Shown: positions 32,624-42,164, counted from the first letter of the stretch. The stretch is DNA of 64,000 bases from CAIKZZ01 sp036742455 (GCA_036742455.1 DAINQU010000005.1:99185-163184), one strand, 5' to 3'. A program made the numbers and translations. Notes: a model not told the origin generated them from the sequence alone.

Positions 32624-34114
32624 ATGTCACGCTATGTGCTCGCCTTAGATCAAGGCACGACCAGTTCCCGCTCCATTTTGTTTGACCGGACAGGCCGAAT
32701 CGTCGCCCAAGCGCAGCAGGAATTTACCCAACACTTCCCCGCACCTGGCCTCGTGGAGCACGATGCTCTTGAGATTTGGGCCACACAATCCGCGACGATG
32801 GAATCCGTGTTGGCTACCGCCGGCGCAACGGCACACGACATTGCCGCGATTGGCATTACGAACCAACGGGAAACGACCGTTGTGTGGGACCGGGCGACGG
32901 GTCGCCCAGTGGCGCCCGCCATCGTCTGGCAAGATCGACGCACCTCCGATCACTGCGCAACGCTTCGCGCGGGTGGCCATGAAGAGCGCGTTCGTGAGAT
33001 CACGGGCCTCACGTTAGACCCGTATTTTTCGGGCACCAAATTGGCTTGGCTACTCGACAGCGTGAGCGAGGGAAGGGCTCGCGCTGAGCGTGGCGAATTA
33101 TTGTTTGGCACGATCGACAGTTGGCTCATTTGGAATCTAACGCGCGGTGCCGCGCACGTGACCGACGGGACGAACGCGAGTCGAACGCTATTGCTCGATT
33201 TGGCGACTGGTACGTGGTCGGCCGAGATGCTTGATCTATTGCGGATTCCAGCAGCCTGCCTGCCGCGTGTCGTCGCATCGTCGCTGGCGCCTAATGACGC
33301 ACCGCACGCGCTCCTCGGTAGCGCGCGTATTCCCATTACCGGGATCGCAGGCGACCAACAGGCTGCTTTATTTGGGCAAGCGTGTTTCCAACCCGGCATG
33401 GCTAAGAACACCTACGGAACTGGGTGTTTTATGTTGATGAATACCGGTTTGACTCCGCAGCGATCGGAGCACCAATTGCTCTCAACGATGGCGTGGGATC
33501 ACGGTGGGCGCCATTACGCGCTCGAGGGAAGTGTGTTCATCGGCGGCGCCGTCGTGCAATGGCTGCGGGATGGGCTTGGCATCATTCGCACCTCCGCAGA
33601 GGTAGAGCCGTTGGCCGCGAGCGTATCGGATTCGGGCGACGTCTACTTCGTGCCTGCCTTCGCCGGATTGGGCTCGCCACACTGGGATCCCGATGCGCGA
33701 GGGACCATCGTCGGCCTGACCCGTGGGACCACCGCCGCACATCTGGCGAGAGCCGCCCTCGAGGCGATTGCGTTCCAGAGCGCGGACGTCCTCGATGCGA
33801 TGCAGGCAGATTCTCGCCGTGAACTCGTTGAACTGCGTGTCGACGGTGGAGCCACGATGAACGATCTGCTGATGCAGTTCCAAGCCGACCTGCTCGGCGT
33901 CGACGTCGTGCGCCCAGCCGTCTCCGAGACCACCGCACTGGGTGCGGCCTATTTGGCCGGCATCGGCGCCGGCTATTGGAGCGGTGACGCGGAAGTCGCC
34001 GCCAATTGGCAGGTAGGCCGTCGTTATCACCCGGGACCGGGTCGCGACGCCGCGCAGGCACGACGCGCGCAGTGGACGCGGGCTGTCGAGCGCTCCCGGC
34101 ACTGGGCGCGCTGA
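32624..34114 (+). CDS. glpK: Glycerol kinase
   Basis: A 496-residue FGGY-family kinase that phosphorylates glycerol. Visible signatures are LALDQGTTSSRSILFD at the N-terminus, GITNQRETTVVWD, KNTYGTGCFMLMNTG and VDGGATMNDLLMQFQADLLG. GGAGG precedes the ATG. It is downstream of glpD in the same operon and supplies its substrate. It converges on the MgtC-family gene with a six-base gap. Confidence 0.97.
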   Translation: MSRYVLALDQGTTSSRSILFDRTGRIVAQAQQEFTQHFPAPGLVEHDALEIWATQSATMESVLATAGATAHDIAAIGITNQRETTVVWDRATGRPVAPAIVWQDRRTSDHCATLRAGGHEERVREITGLTLDPYFSGTKLAWLLDSVSEGRARAERGELLFGTIDSWLIWNLTRGAAHVTDGTNASRTLLLDLATGTWSAEMLDLLRIPAACLPRVVASSLAPNDAPHALLGSARIPITGIAGDQQAALFGQACFQPGMAKNTYGTGCFMLMNTGLTPQRSEHQLLSTMAWDHGGRHYALEGSVFIGGAVVQWLRDGLGIIRTSAEVEPLAASVSDSGDVYFVPAFAGLGSPHWDPDARGTIVGLTRGTTAAHLARAALEAIAFQSADVLDAMQADSRRELVELRVDGGATMNDLLMQFQADLLGVDVVRPAVSETTALGAAYLAGIGAGYWSGDAEVAANWQVGRRYHPGPGRDAAQARRAQWTRAVERSRHWAR

Positions 34115-34120
34115 GCGGAG

Positions 34121-34597
34121 TTACAGCCCGTCGTGTGCCTCATCGTCATCCGGACCGGCGCCAAAAATGCGTTCGGCTATGCGTTCGATCGAACGACCGA
34201 ACACGAGCAGTCCGAGTGCAAGCGCCAAAAGGACCGCGGTCAACAACCATAACCCGAGCCCACAGAGGACCGCGATGCCGGCCACAAACCAGACGGCGGC
34301 GGCCGAGGTCAGCCCTGTGATCCGGGCACCGTCGGAGCGACGTAAAATGACACCGCCACCGAGAAACCCCACGCCGGCCATGATGCCTTGGACCACTCGG
34401 GAGAGGGTTTCCGAGCCGCCGCCGGCCAGCAGGATACCGACGGTAAGACCCGCCGTGGACAACGCAACGAGGCCATAGGTACGTAAGCCGGCACCTTGAT
34501 GGTGGAGGTTTCGGTTCAGGCCGATGGCACCTCCGGAGAGTCCGGCCGCACCCAATCGGCACAGGATATCCAACAATCCCACAGACTCGGTCGCCAT
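34121..34597 (-). CDS. MgtC/SapB family membrane protein
   Basis: A 158-residue inner-membrane protein with four to five hydrophobic helices. Family features are LSGGAIGLNRNLHHQGAGLRTYGLVAL, IMAGVGFLGGGVILRR and ITGLTSAAAVWFVAGIAVLCG. It lacks the C-terminal ACT-like domain of Salmonella MgtC, as SapB-type members do. Roles in this family concern Mg2+ limitation and ATP synthase control in some bacteria; the role here is unknown. The C-terminus is acidic. Confidence 0.9.
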   Translation of the reverse strand: MATESVGLLDILCRLGAAGLSGGAIGLNRNLHHQGAGLRTYGLVALSTAGLTVGILLAGGGSETLSRVVQGIMAGVGFLGGGVILRRSDGARITGLTSAAAVWFVAGIAVLCGLGLWLLTAVLLALALGLLVFGRSIERIAERIFGAGPDDDEAHDGL

Positions 34598-34737
34598 GCG
34601 ATGCTCCGTATCGAGTTCGGTAATCCCTGCGAGGGGGTGACGGATAGGTTAAGTTGGCGCAACGTTTGTGCCAATGCCGCAAATCCGGGGCACCGTGTCA
34701 CTGTGCCGGACAAAGGCTCGGCTGTGGAGATAATCGT

Positions 34738-36651
34738 ATGTTCAAACTCAACGCACGCTGGTTTCTCGCGCTCTGCCTGAGCGGGCTGCTGTTTGGCAGC
34801 ATTGCCGTCGCCGATCCGGATATGGATCCGCCGGGGCGAGTTGCACGTATTAACCTCGCCGAGGGCCCTGTTTCCATCGAGCCGAGCGGCAGCACAACCT
34901 GGACGAGCGACGTTGCAAACTGGCCGTTGACCACCGGCGATCGCGTGTGGGCCGATCAGAATGCGCGCGTCGAGCTCCACGTTGGATCGACGGCCGTCCG
35001 TCTCGGCCAGGAAACGGGCATTACCCTCGGTACGGTCGATGACCGAACGGTTCGCTTACAGTTGAGCGCCGGCTCGCTCCAGTTTCGCGTGCGTGCGCTC
35101 GGCGCCGACGAGACCTTTGAGGTTGTCACGCCCTTTGCGCACATTGCCGTCCTGACCCCAGGCACCTATCGACTCGATGTGAGCCCGCGCGGCGACGAAC
35201 TGCGCGTTGCGACCGCCTTCGGCCAGGTGGCCGTCACCGACGGCAGTGGTGCCGTCACGGTGGACTCGGGGCGCCAGGCCCGATTCCATGGAGCGGTGGC
35301 CGCCGCGGAATTCGACCGATTAGCGGGAGCGGACGACTTGGACCGCTGGGCAGAGGAACGCGATCGCCGCGAAGATCGCGCCGTTTCGACCCGTTACGTG
35401 TCACGTGAGATGACCGGCTACGAGGATTTGGATAACTACGGTAACTGGCAGGTAGTCGACGACTATGGTCCGGTCTGGTACCCCACCGTCGCGGCCGATT
35501 GGAGCCCCTACCGATACGGCCACTGGGCCTTTGTCTCGCCGTGGGGCTGGACGTGGGTCGATGACGCGCCGTGGGGTTTTGCGCCCTTCCATTACGGTCG
35601 GTGGGTCAATGTGCGCGGGGTCTGGGGCTGGGCACCGGGACCGCGGCACGGAACGCCGTACTATGCGCCGGCACTGGTCGGCTGGGTGGGCGGCTTCGGC
35701 GTCGGTGTGGCGGTAGGCGTCGCGCCGGTCGCGTGGTTCCCGCTCGGATGGAACGAAGTCTACGTGCCCTCGTACCACGCATCGCGCCTGTACGTTCAGA
35801 ACATCAACGTGACCAACATCCACGTCACCAACGTCACGGTGAACGAATACTACGATCGCGTACACGGCGGCGGCCGCGACGGCATGCAACCGGAGTACCG
35901 TAATTTTGGGATTAAGGGCTCGGTCGTCGCGACCACCCGTGATGCCTTCGTCGCCGGTCAATCCGTGCACGCTCACCCGTCCGACGTGCCGCACTTTGAC
36001 CACATGCGCATCAATTACGCGGCGCCCGACGTGAGGCCCGCAACCGTCAGTTACGGTCGCCCCGCCGTCGTCACGCCCCGCCAGGAGATGTTCATCCGCT
36101 CGGCTCCCGCGACCGCGCCCCCCGGGGCCGGAACCCGTCGCCCCGAGGCTCGCTTTGACACGCCGCGCGTCCCGGATTATCGACCGGCACCAAGCCCGGC
36201 GACCGAACCACCGATGCCGCCAGAGCAAAACCGAAATCCATGGCGCCCTTCGGCCGCACCGACCGGGTCGACGAACCCGTCCGCGCCAGAGCCGCGACCG
36301 TCGCTGGAGCGCACACCGGCGTACCGTCCCGCCATGCCCAGCGTGAATCCGACGCCCTCGGCCCCGGTGAACGCGCCGGAAAGTCGTCCGGAACGCCCGG
36401 TGATGAACGAGTGGCGACCTGCCCCCACGCAGCCTACGCAGCCCAGCCAACCCATCCAGGCGACGCCGCCGGCGGAACACCCGGAATACCATCCGGAGAC
36501 TTCGCGGGCGCCTGACTATCGACCCGCGTCGCCACCCCCGATGCCCCGTGAGATGCCTCGCCCTGCCGCAGCACCGCCTGCGGCGCCAGCACCGCATCCG
36601 CAAGCGCCTCGCCCGGAAAAAAAGGAAGAACGGCGCGATTCACCGCGCTGA
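34738..36651 (+). CDS. FecR-like/DUF6600 exported protein with proline-rich tail
   Basis: A 637-residue protein with a signal peptide (MFKLNARWFLALCLSGLLF, cleaved near AVADP) and GGAGA upstream of the ATG at 34738. Residues about 30-190 form a FecR-type beta-domain (RVELHVGSTAVRLG, GTYRLDVSPRGDELRVATAFG). Residues about 215-330 are Trp/Tyr-rich in the DUF6600 pattern (GPVWYP, WSPYRYGHW, WGWTWVDDAPWGFAPFHYGRW). From about residue 450 the chain is Pro-rich with repeated YRPA-type motifs and is probably disordered. Function unknown; exported and possibly cell-wall or outer-membrane associated. Confidence 0.85.
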   Translation: MFKLNARWFLALCLSGLLFGSIAVADPDMDPPGRVARINLAEGPVSIEPSGSTTWTSDVANWPLTTGDRVWADQNARVELHVGSTAVRLGQETGITLGTVDDRTVRLQLSAGSLQFRVRALGADETFEVVTPFAHIAVLTPGTYRLDVSPRGDELRVATAFGQVAVTDGSGAVTVDSGRQARFHGAVAAAEFDRLAGADDLDRWAEERDRREDRAVSTRYVSREMTGYEDLDNYGNWQVVDDYGPVWYPTVAADWSPYRYGHWAFVSPWGWTWVDDAPWGFAPFHYGRWVNVRGVWGWAPGPRHGTPYYAPALVGWVGGFGVGVAVGVAPVAWFPLGWNEVYVPSYHASRLYVQNINVTNIHVTNVTVNEYYDRVHGGGRDGMQPEYRNFGIKGSVVATTRDAFVAGQSVHAHPSDVPHFDHMRINYAAPDVRPATVSYGRPAVVTPRQEMFIRSAPATAPPGAGTRRPEARFDTPRVPDYRPAPSPATEPPMPPEQNRNPWRPSAAPTGSTNPSAPEPRPSLERTPAYRPAMPSVNPTPSAPVNAPESRPERPVMNEWRPAPTQPTQPSQPIQATPPAEHPEYHPETSRAPDYRPASPPPMPREMPRPAAAPPAAPAPHPQAPRPEKKEERRDSPR

Positions 36652-36666
36652 GCGAAGGATTGGTAT

Positions 36667-36692
36667 TCTCCGGGTGGAATTCCACCCGGAGA
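36667..36692 (+). repeat. Perfect 26-bp palindrome over the cupin gene's ribosome-binding site
   Basis: The sequence from 36667 to 36692 is its own reverse complement (halves TCTCCGGGTGGAA and TTCCACCCGGAGA). As RNA it forms an 11-bp stem with an AAUU loop. The 3' arm holds GGAGA, part of the GGAGAG ribosome-binding site at 36688-36693. It begins 15 bases after the DUF6600 stop, so it may end that transcript, repress cupin translation, or both. No T-run follows. Confidence 0.75.
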
Positions 36693-36700
36693 GCTTGGCC

Positions 36701-37081
36701 TTGAAGACGTTGATCGAAACCTTGCGCACGCACCACGACCATCGTGGGTCGCTCTTTGAGCCCGGCGACGAATCGCACTTGGCCGGTAAGCGGAACTTAC
36801 ACGTCGTACTGACGCTGCCGGGTTTTGTCCGCGGAAATCACAAACATGTGGTGGGCACTGAAATCACCGTCGTGACCGGGCCGGCATTGGCGCGACTGCG
36901 GGAAGACGGCGTCGATCACGACATCGCGGTTCCCGCTGGGGAGACGTGGCGCTTTACGATCCCACCGGGCGTAGCCCACGCCTTCCAGAATACCGGTGAC
37001 GGGATGATGGTTTTGGTCGGCATCAACACCGAAACCCACGATCCAGCCCATCCAGACGCGGTTCGCGAGGAAATACTCTAG
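36701..37081 (+). CDS. Small cupin-domain protein
   Basis: A 126-residue single cupin domain. The TTG at 36701 is chosen because GGAGAG ends seven bases upstream; the longer open frame lies inside the preceding gene. The cupin core reads GFVRGNHKHVVGTEITVVTG and TIPPGVAHAFQNTGDGMMVLV, resembling the C-terminal cupin of CapF/WbjC-type capsule enzymes (RGNH and DP.HPD motifs). It could be a sugar-nucleotide isomerase-like or metal-binding protein; I would not name a reaction. Its stop overlaps the stop of the convergent small membrane gene. Confidence 0.7.
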   Translation: MKTLIETLRTHHDHRGSLFEPGDESHLAGKRNLHVVLTLPGFVRGNHKHVVGTEITVVTGPALARLREDGVDHDIAVPAGETWRFTIPPGVAHAFQNTGDGMMVLVGINTETHDPAHPDAVREEIL

Positions 37082-37266
37082 CGACCGCTGGAACCGCGGG
37101 CTTCGCGGCGGCCGACTCGCACCGTCATGCCGATGAAAAGGCCGATGACCGTCAGCAGAACGCCCATCAAAATGGCGAGCCACCAATGAAAACGCCACGC
37201 TTCGCGCAGCCCGGCCAGTACTCCGATGGGCGTGGTGACGAGCAGCAGCGGTTTGGCGATGCGCAT
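37078..37266 (-). CDS. Small conserved membrane protein
   Basis: A 62-residue protein with two hydrophobic segments (PLLLVTTPIGVLAGL and WWLAILMGVLLTVIGLFIG) and a basic C-terminus (VRVGRREARGSSGR). GGAG lies eight bases before the ATG. Its TAG overlaps the TAG of the convergent cupin gene. The function is unknown, and there is no family assignment I can support. Confidence 0.6.
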   Translation of the reverse strand: MRIAKPLLLVTTPIGVLAGLREAWRFHWWLAILMGVLLTVIGLFIGMTVRVGRREARGSSGR

Positions 37267-37375
37267 AAGGGAAGCTCCGTCGATCCGTAGACCGGAATAG
37301 TTTAGCGCGCGTGGTGATCCGGGAGGGTCCTCGGGCTATGATCGGGGATTACTTTCAGGCCCGAGCGAGGCTGCT

Positions 37376-38743
37376 ATGACTGCCGAACACAAGACTGATG
37401 CTAATCAGTTGCGCGCCCTTCTCATCGAACGGGACATCGAGCACGTCAAGCTAGGGGTCTTCGACGGTGACGCCATCTTGCGCGGCAAGTATGTCTCGCG
37501 GGATAAGTTCCTGAGTTCGCTCGATAAGGGCCTCGGTTTCTGCGATGTGGTGCTGGGCTGGGACTCGAACGACCAACTGTTCGATAACGTGAAGTACACG
37601 GGCTGGCATACCGCCTACCCGGACGCTCCTATCCGGGTGGTGCCGGAAACCTACCGGGAGATCCCCTTCGAGCCGCGTACGGCGCTGGTATTGGGAGAAT
37701 TTTCCGGTCGCGCCGAGGCGGTCTGCCCTCGTGGGACGCTACGCCGCGTGCTCGACCGCGCTGACGCCATGGGCTTTGGGGTAAACGCGTCGGCGGAATT
37801 CGAATTTTTCATGTTCGAGGAAACGCCGGATACCGTCCGCGAGAAGGGCTACCGAAATCTGAAGCCGCTGACGCCCGGCAATTTCGGCTATTCAGTCCTC
37901 CGCAATTCCGTCCACGCGGAGCTCTATCAGGAACTGCTCGACCTCGGCCGAGACATGCGTTTCCCCATTGAGGGCCTACACACGGAGACCGGCCCCGGCG
38001 TACTCGAAGCGGCGCTCGTCTATACCGATGCGTTGGAAGCGGCCGACCGCGCCGCATTGTTCAAGACGTTCGCCAAAGTGCTCGCGCAACGTCACGGGCT
38101 AATGGCCACCTTTATGGCCAAGTGGTCCAATGATGTACCCGGTCAGAGCGGTCACCTTCACGTCTCGTTGAAGCGTCATGACGGCGGCTCCGTCTTCCAT
38201 GACCCGACGAAGCCGGACGAAATGAGCGATGAGATGCGTTGGTTCATCGGTGGGCAGCAGGCGCTCATGCCAGAACTACTGTCGATGGTGGCGTGTACGG
38301 TCAACAGTTATTCACGTCTTGTCCCGGGGTACTGGGCACCTACGTCCGCCACCTGGGGCGTTGAGAATCGAACGACCGCACTCCGTGTGATCAAGGGCGG
38401 ACCGTACAGCCAGCGCGTCGAATATCGGATCGCCGCCGCTGACATCAATCCCTATCTCGCGCTGGCCGCTGCGATCGGATCGGGTCTCTGGGGAATTGAG
38501 CACCGTATTGAACCGGACGCCGCGATCGTCGGTAATGCGTATGACCGCGAACATCCCAAGAAGCGCCGTTTGCCGGGCACCTTGTGGGAAGCTTCCGAGC
38601 GTCTGCTCGCGTCGAAAGCGGCGCGCGCACTGTTCGGCAATGAATTCGTTGAGCATCACGCGGCGACACGCCAGTGGGAAGAACGCGAATTCCGCAAGGC
38701 GATCACCAACTGGGAACTCGCCCGTTACTTCGAACTTATTTGA
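37376..38743 (+). CDS. Glutamine-synthetase-family ligase, probable gamma-glutamylethanolamide synthetase
   Basis: A 455-residue member of the glutamine synthetase superfamily. The N-terminal beta-grasp part (HVKLGVFDGDAILRGKYVSRD) and catalytic core (VNASAEFEFFMFE, GLHTETGPGVLEAAL, GQSGHLHVSLK) keep the metal- and ATP-binding pattern, but the sequence belongs to the divergent GlnA-like/PuuA-like group that glutamylates amines rather than ammonia. The gene leads a run with aldehyde and alcohol dehydrogenases, an amidotransferase and an ethanolamine permease, so ethanolamine is the best guess for the amine, as in Streptomyces GlnA4. Putrescine cannot be excluded. Confidence 0.8.
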   Translation: MTAEHKTDANQLRALLIERDIEHVKLGVFDGDAILRGKYVSRDKFLSSLDKGLGFCDVVLGWDSNDQLFDNVKYTGWHTAYPDAPIRVVPETYREIPFEPRTALVLGEFSGRAEAVCPRGTLRRVLDRADAMGFGVNASAEFEFFMFEETPDTVREKGYRNLKPLTPGNFGYSVLRNSVHAELYQELLDLGRDMRFPIEGLHTETGPGVLEAALVYTDALEAADRAALFKTFAKVLAQRHGLMATFMAKWSNDVPGQSGHLHVSLKRHDGGSVFHDPTKPDEMSDEMRWFIGGQQALMPELLSMVACTVNSYSRLVPGYWAPTSATWGVENRTTALRVIKGGPYSQRVEYRIAAADINPYLALAAAIGSGLWGIEHRIEPDAAIVGNAYDREHPKKRRLPGTLWEASERLLASKAARALFGNEFVEHHAATRQWEEREFRKAITNWELARYFELI

Positions 38744-38751
38744 GACACGAC

Positions 38752-40143
38752 ATGACCGCGATACAACGAACCATCACTCCCGTCGACGGCTCGGTCTATG
38801 TGGAACGCCCCCTCGCCGGATCCGACGAAATCAATGCCGCTCTGGATGCGGCCGTCGTGAGTCAGCGCGCTTGGGCGAACACCCCACTGCCTGAACGGGT
38901 GGCCTTGCTTACCAAAGCCGTAGACGCGTTCGTCGCTGACGCGGCCGCCATTGCCCTTGAGATCAGCTGGCAGATGGGGCGTCCGATCGCCCATTCGCCG
39001 GGCGAAGTTCGCGGCTTTGAAGAGCGGGCTCGCCACATGCTCGCCATCGCCGCGGAGACCCTCGCGCCGGTGGTTGCGGCACCGAAGGAAGGATTCGATC
39101 GGCGCATCAAACGCGTTCCGCTCGGCGTGGTGGCCGTCGTTGCCCCGTGGAACTTCCCCTATCTCACCGCCGTCAACGCAGTCATTCCGGCACTGGCCGC
39201 CGGTAACGCCGTCGTGTTGAAGCATTCGCATCAAACGCCACTGTGCGCGGAGCGGTTCGCAGCAGCTTTTGCGGCTGCGGGATTGCCGCCTGGCGTGTTC
39301 ACGCATCTGCATCTCTCGCATGCCGACACGTCGACGCTCATGGCAGATGCGCGCATCGCGCACGTGTGTTTTACCGGCTCGGTTGAAGGCGGTCGCGCCG
39401 TCGTCGCCGCCACCGCCCGCGGTTTTGCAACGGCAGGCCTGGAGCTTGGCGGAAAGGATCCGGCGTATGTGCGTGCGGATGCAAAATTAGAGCACGCCAT
39501 TGATTCGTTAGCCGATGGCGCTTTCTTCAACGCCGGTCAATCCTGTTGTGGGATCAAGCGCATTTACGTCGCCGACGCACTCTACGACGCGTTCGTCGAC
39601 GGTGTCGTCGCTTTCGCACAGGCTTACACGCTCGGTTCGCCCATTGATCCTGCCACGACGCTCGGTCCCGTCGTTCGCGCCAGTGCAGCGGATTGGATAC
39701 GGGATCAAGTCGCCGCAGCGAAGCGACTGGGTGCCCGCCAATTAGTCGACGAGAGCCGCTTTGCGCTGAATCAACCGGGCACGCCCTATCTTGCCCCGCA
39801 GGTGATGGTTGATGTCGACCACAGCATGCCGTTTATGCGCGAGGAAAGCTTTGGTCCGGCCGTTGGAATTATGCGCGTTCGTTCGGATGAAGAAGCAATC
39901 CGTTGGATGAACGATAGCGACTACGGTCTCACGGCAGCGATCTATTCCGGTGATGCGGAAGCGGCTGAACGGATTGGAGACGCGCTGGAGACGGGGACCG
40001 TCTTCCTGAATCGATGCGACTATCTCGATCCTGCGCTGGCCTGGACCGGCGTTAAGAATTCAGGCCGCGGCTGCACGTTGTCGCGTGTGGGTTACGAGCA
40101 ACTCACCCGACCCAAATCATTCAACAGCAGGATTTCCGTATGA
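38752..40143 (+). CDS. NAD(P)-dependent aldehyde dehydrogenase
   Basis: A 463-residue aldehyde dehydrogenase. The ATG at 38752 follows eight bases after the ligase stop. The cofactor region VVAVVAPWNFPYLTAVNAVIPALAAGNAVVLK, general base Glu231 (LELGGKDP) and nucleophile Cys265 (FNAGQSCCG) are intact. In this context it would oxidise gamma-glutamyl-aminoacetaldehyde (or gamma-glutamyl-aminobutyraldehyde) to the acid, the step done by PuuC in putrescine use. It ends with an ATGA overlap on the alcohol dehydrogenase gene. Confidence 0.9.
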   Translation: MTAIQRTITPVDGSVYVERPLAGSDEINAALDAAVVSQRAWANTPLPERVALLTKAVDAFVADAAAIALEISWQMGRPIAHSPGEVRGFEERARHMLAIAAETLAPVVAAPKEGFDRRIKRVPLGVVAVVAPWNFPYLTAVNAVIPALAAGNAVVLKHSHQTPLCAERFAAAFAAAGLPPGVFTHLHLSHADTSTLMADARIAHVCFTGSVEGGRAVVAATARGFATAGLELGGKDPAYVRADAKLEHAIDSLADGAFFNAGQSCCGIKRIYVADALYDAFVDGVVAFAQAYTLGSPIDPATTLGPVVRASAADWIRDQVAAAKRLGARQLVDESRFALNQPGTPYLAPQVMVDVDHSMPFMREESFGPAVGIMRVRSDEEAIRWMNDSDYGLTAAIYSGDAEAAERIGDALETGTVFLNRCDYLDPALAWTGVKNSGRGCTLSRVGYEQLTRPKSFNSRISV

Positions 40144-41303
40144 CGACACTTCGTGGCAATTGGAATTACCCCACGACCATCTGGGCCGGCCCCGGACGCC
40201 TGGAAGAAGTCGCTGCGGCCTGTGCTCGCGCAGGCATTGAGCGTCCACTCATCGTGACTGACGCAGGTCTCGCGCAACACGCCATGACGATGCGCACCAG
40301 CGCACTGCTGAACGGCGCCGCCGTATTCTCCAATGTGGCCGGCAATCCCTCCGCTGCTCACGTCGAAAACGGACTCACTGCCTACCGCGCTGGCAACCAC
40401 GACGGTGTGGTCGCGCTCGGGGGCGGCGCTGCGCTCGACACCGGCAAAGTCGTCGCGTTCATGGCTGGGCAAAACCGTCCGCTTTGGGATTTTGAAGACA
40501 TCGGCGACTGGTGGACGCGCGCGAACCCGGCCGGCATCGCACCCGTCGTGGCCATTCCGACCACGGCAGGCACCGGTTCGGAAGTGGGCCGAGCCGGGGT
40601 TATCCTCAACGAGGAGACACATCAGAAAAAGATCATCTTCCATCCGTTGATGATGCCGAAGGTCGTCATTCTGGACCCTGAATTAACCGTCGGCCTGCCG
40701 CGCCACGTCACGGCAGCCACCGGACTGGATGCGTTCGTCCATTGCTTTGAAGCGTATTGCGCACCGGGGTTTCACCCGATGGCGGAAGGCATCGCTTTGG
40801 AAGGCATGCGCCTTGTGGCCGAATACCTACCTCGCGCCTGTGCCGACGGCACCGATATCGAGGCGCGGGCACAGATGTTGGTCGCAGCTTCCATGGGTGC
40901 CACCGCTTTTCAAAAAGGTCTCGGTGGCGTCCATGCCATTGCGCACCCGGTCGGCTCATGGTTTAACACCCACCACGGCCTCACCAATGCGGTCCTGCTG
41001 CCCTACGTGATGAGTTACAACCGTCATGCCATCGCGGAGCGCTGCGCGCGTATCGCGCGCGTGTTGGGCCTCGCGGACGCTAGCTTTGACGGATTGTTGG
41101 CCTGGGTGCTGGATCTGCGTCGACGCCTAGACATTCCTCATTCGTTAGCCGCGATCGGCGTCGACGACCATAACGCCGACGTGATCGGTCGTGAGTCGGC
41201 GCTGGATCCGTCGGCCGGTGGAAACCCGATCTCGATTGATGCAGCCGGCTATGAGTTCATCTTCCGCAGCGCGATCGCAGGCGAGCTGCCGGCGGCGGCC
41301 TGA
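40140..41303 (+). CDS. Iron-containing alcohol dehydrogenase
   Basis: A 387-residue group III alcohol dehydrogenase. The NAD-binding GGGAALDTGKVVAF and PTTAGTGSEVGRAGVI, and the metal-site regions ATGLDAFVHCFEAY and GGVHAIAHPVGSWFNTHHG, are present. The classical putrescine pathway needs no alcohol dehydrogenase, so its position between an aldehyde dehydrogenase and an ethanolamine permease points to oxidation of the hydroxyl group of glutamylated ethanolamine. It starts inside the previous stop (ATGA) and is followed after three bases by the amidotransferase gene. Confidence 0.9.
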   Translation: MTTLRGNWNYPTTIWAGPGRLEEVAAACARAGIERPLIVTDAGLAQHAMTMRTSALLNGAAVFSNVAGNPSAAHVENGLTAYRAGNHDGVVALGGGAALDTGKVVAFMAGQNRPLWDFEDIGDWWTRANPAGIAPVVAIPTTAGTGSEVGRAGVILNEETHQKKIIFHPLMMPKVVILDPELTVGLPRHVTAATGLDAFVHCFEAYCAPGFHPMAEGIALEGMRLVAEYLPRACADGTDIEARAQMLVAASMGATAFQKGLGGVHAIAHPVGSWFNTHHGLTNAVLLPYVMSYNRHAIAERCARIARVLGLADASFDGLLAWVLDLRRRLDIPHSLAAIGVDDHNADVIGRESALDPSAGGNPISIDAAGYEFIFRSAIAGELPAAA

Positions 41304-41306
41304 GCG

Positions 41307-42164
41307 ATGACCTCGCCCCGCATACTGATCCTTGACGGCAATACCGCCGCCATTCGGGCCAAATTGACGGCCGCTGTCGGCTACGATTCGGGTGCCGGCT
41401 ACGCTCGCATGTTGCAACGGCTTGCTCCGGACATCGAATGCGAGATCCTTCGTGCGGCGGATGGACCCGTGACCTTACCGAGTGGCGCCGCGTTGTCCGA
41501 CTATGACGGCTGCGTGATGACCGGTTCGGCACTCAACGTCTACGACGGCGGGCCGTCGATCGACCGACAAATTCAGCTGGTGACGGCCGTACTGTCGGCT
41601 AGCTTACCGTTCTTCGGCAGTTGCTGGGGCTTACAAGTCGCTGCGGTGGCTGCGGGTGGCCGGGTGGAGGCCAATCCGCTCGGGCGGGAATTTGGGTTTG
41701 GGCGACGCATCGCCGTAACGGCGGAAGGTCGCCGCCATCCGATGTTTGCCGGTAAGCCCGATGTCTTTGAAGCCCCGACGATCCATCGGGATGTCGTCAC
41801 CGCACTGCCGCCTGGCGCAATTCCTCTGGCGACGAACGAAATGGGCTTACAAGCGGCCTGCTTCGATTTCGGAAAGAGCACCGTCTGGGGTGTCCAATAT
41901 CACCCCGAGTACGACCATATCGACATCGCGGCGGTTTCCCGCCGATACGCAGCCGCGTTAATAGCGGACGGTACGTTCAGCGATGAAGCCGCGCTCGAGA
42001 CCTATGCGTCGGACCTTGAGCTGTTACAAGCGCATCCAACCGACCGGTCGCTGGCGTTCCGGTATGGATTGGGGCCGGCCATGACCGATGAAACGCTCCG
42101 GCGTCTGGAGATCAGCAACTGGCTGCAGGCCGTTGTCCGACCCCGCGCGCAACGCCATGCATAA
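41307..42164 (+). CDS. Class I glutamine amidotransferase-like hydrolase (probable gamma-glutamyl amide hydrolase)
   Basis: A 285-residue protein with a triad-type GATase fold: nucleophile Cys106 in FFGSCWGLQ, His199 and Glu201 in VQYHPEYD. It has no synthetase domain attached. In this operon it would cut the gamma-glutamyl bond of the final product (gamma-glutamylglycine or gamma-glutamyl-GABA) to release glutamate, the role of PuuD in E. coli, although it resembles the GMP-synthase type amidotransferases more than PuuD. It overlaps the permease gene by eight bases. Confidence 0.83.
   Translation: MTSPRILILDGNTAAIRAKLTAAVGYDSGAGYARMLQRLAPDIECEILRAADGPVTLPSGAALSDYDGCVMTGSALNVYDGGPSIDRQIQLVTAVLSASLPFFGSCWGLQVAAVAAGGRVEANPLGREFGFGRRIAVTAEGRRHPMFAGKPDVFEAPTIHRDVVTALPPGAIPLATNEMGLQAACFDFGKSTVWGVQYHPEYDHIDIAAVSRRYAAALIADGTFSDEAALETYASDLELLQAHPTDRSLAFRYGLGPAMTDETLRRLEISNWLQAVVRPRAQRHA

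Noticed and set aside
35401..36603. A 400-codon antisense open frame within the FecR/DUF6600 gene
   Set aside because: Arg-rich low-complexity translation with no domain; it mirrors the proline-rich and W/Y-rich coding sequence on the other strand.
37337..37342. TATGAT as the -10 box for the ethanolamine operon
   Set aside because: The hexamer is good, but no acceptable -35 lies at 16-18 bases, so I did not list a promoter.
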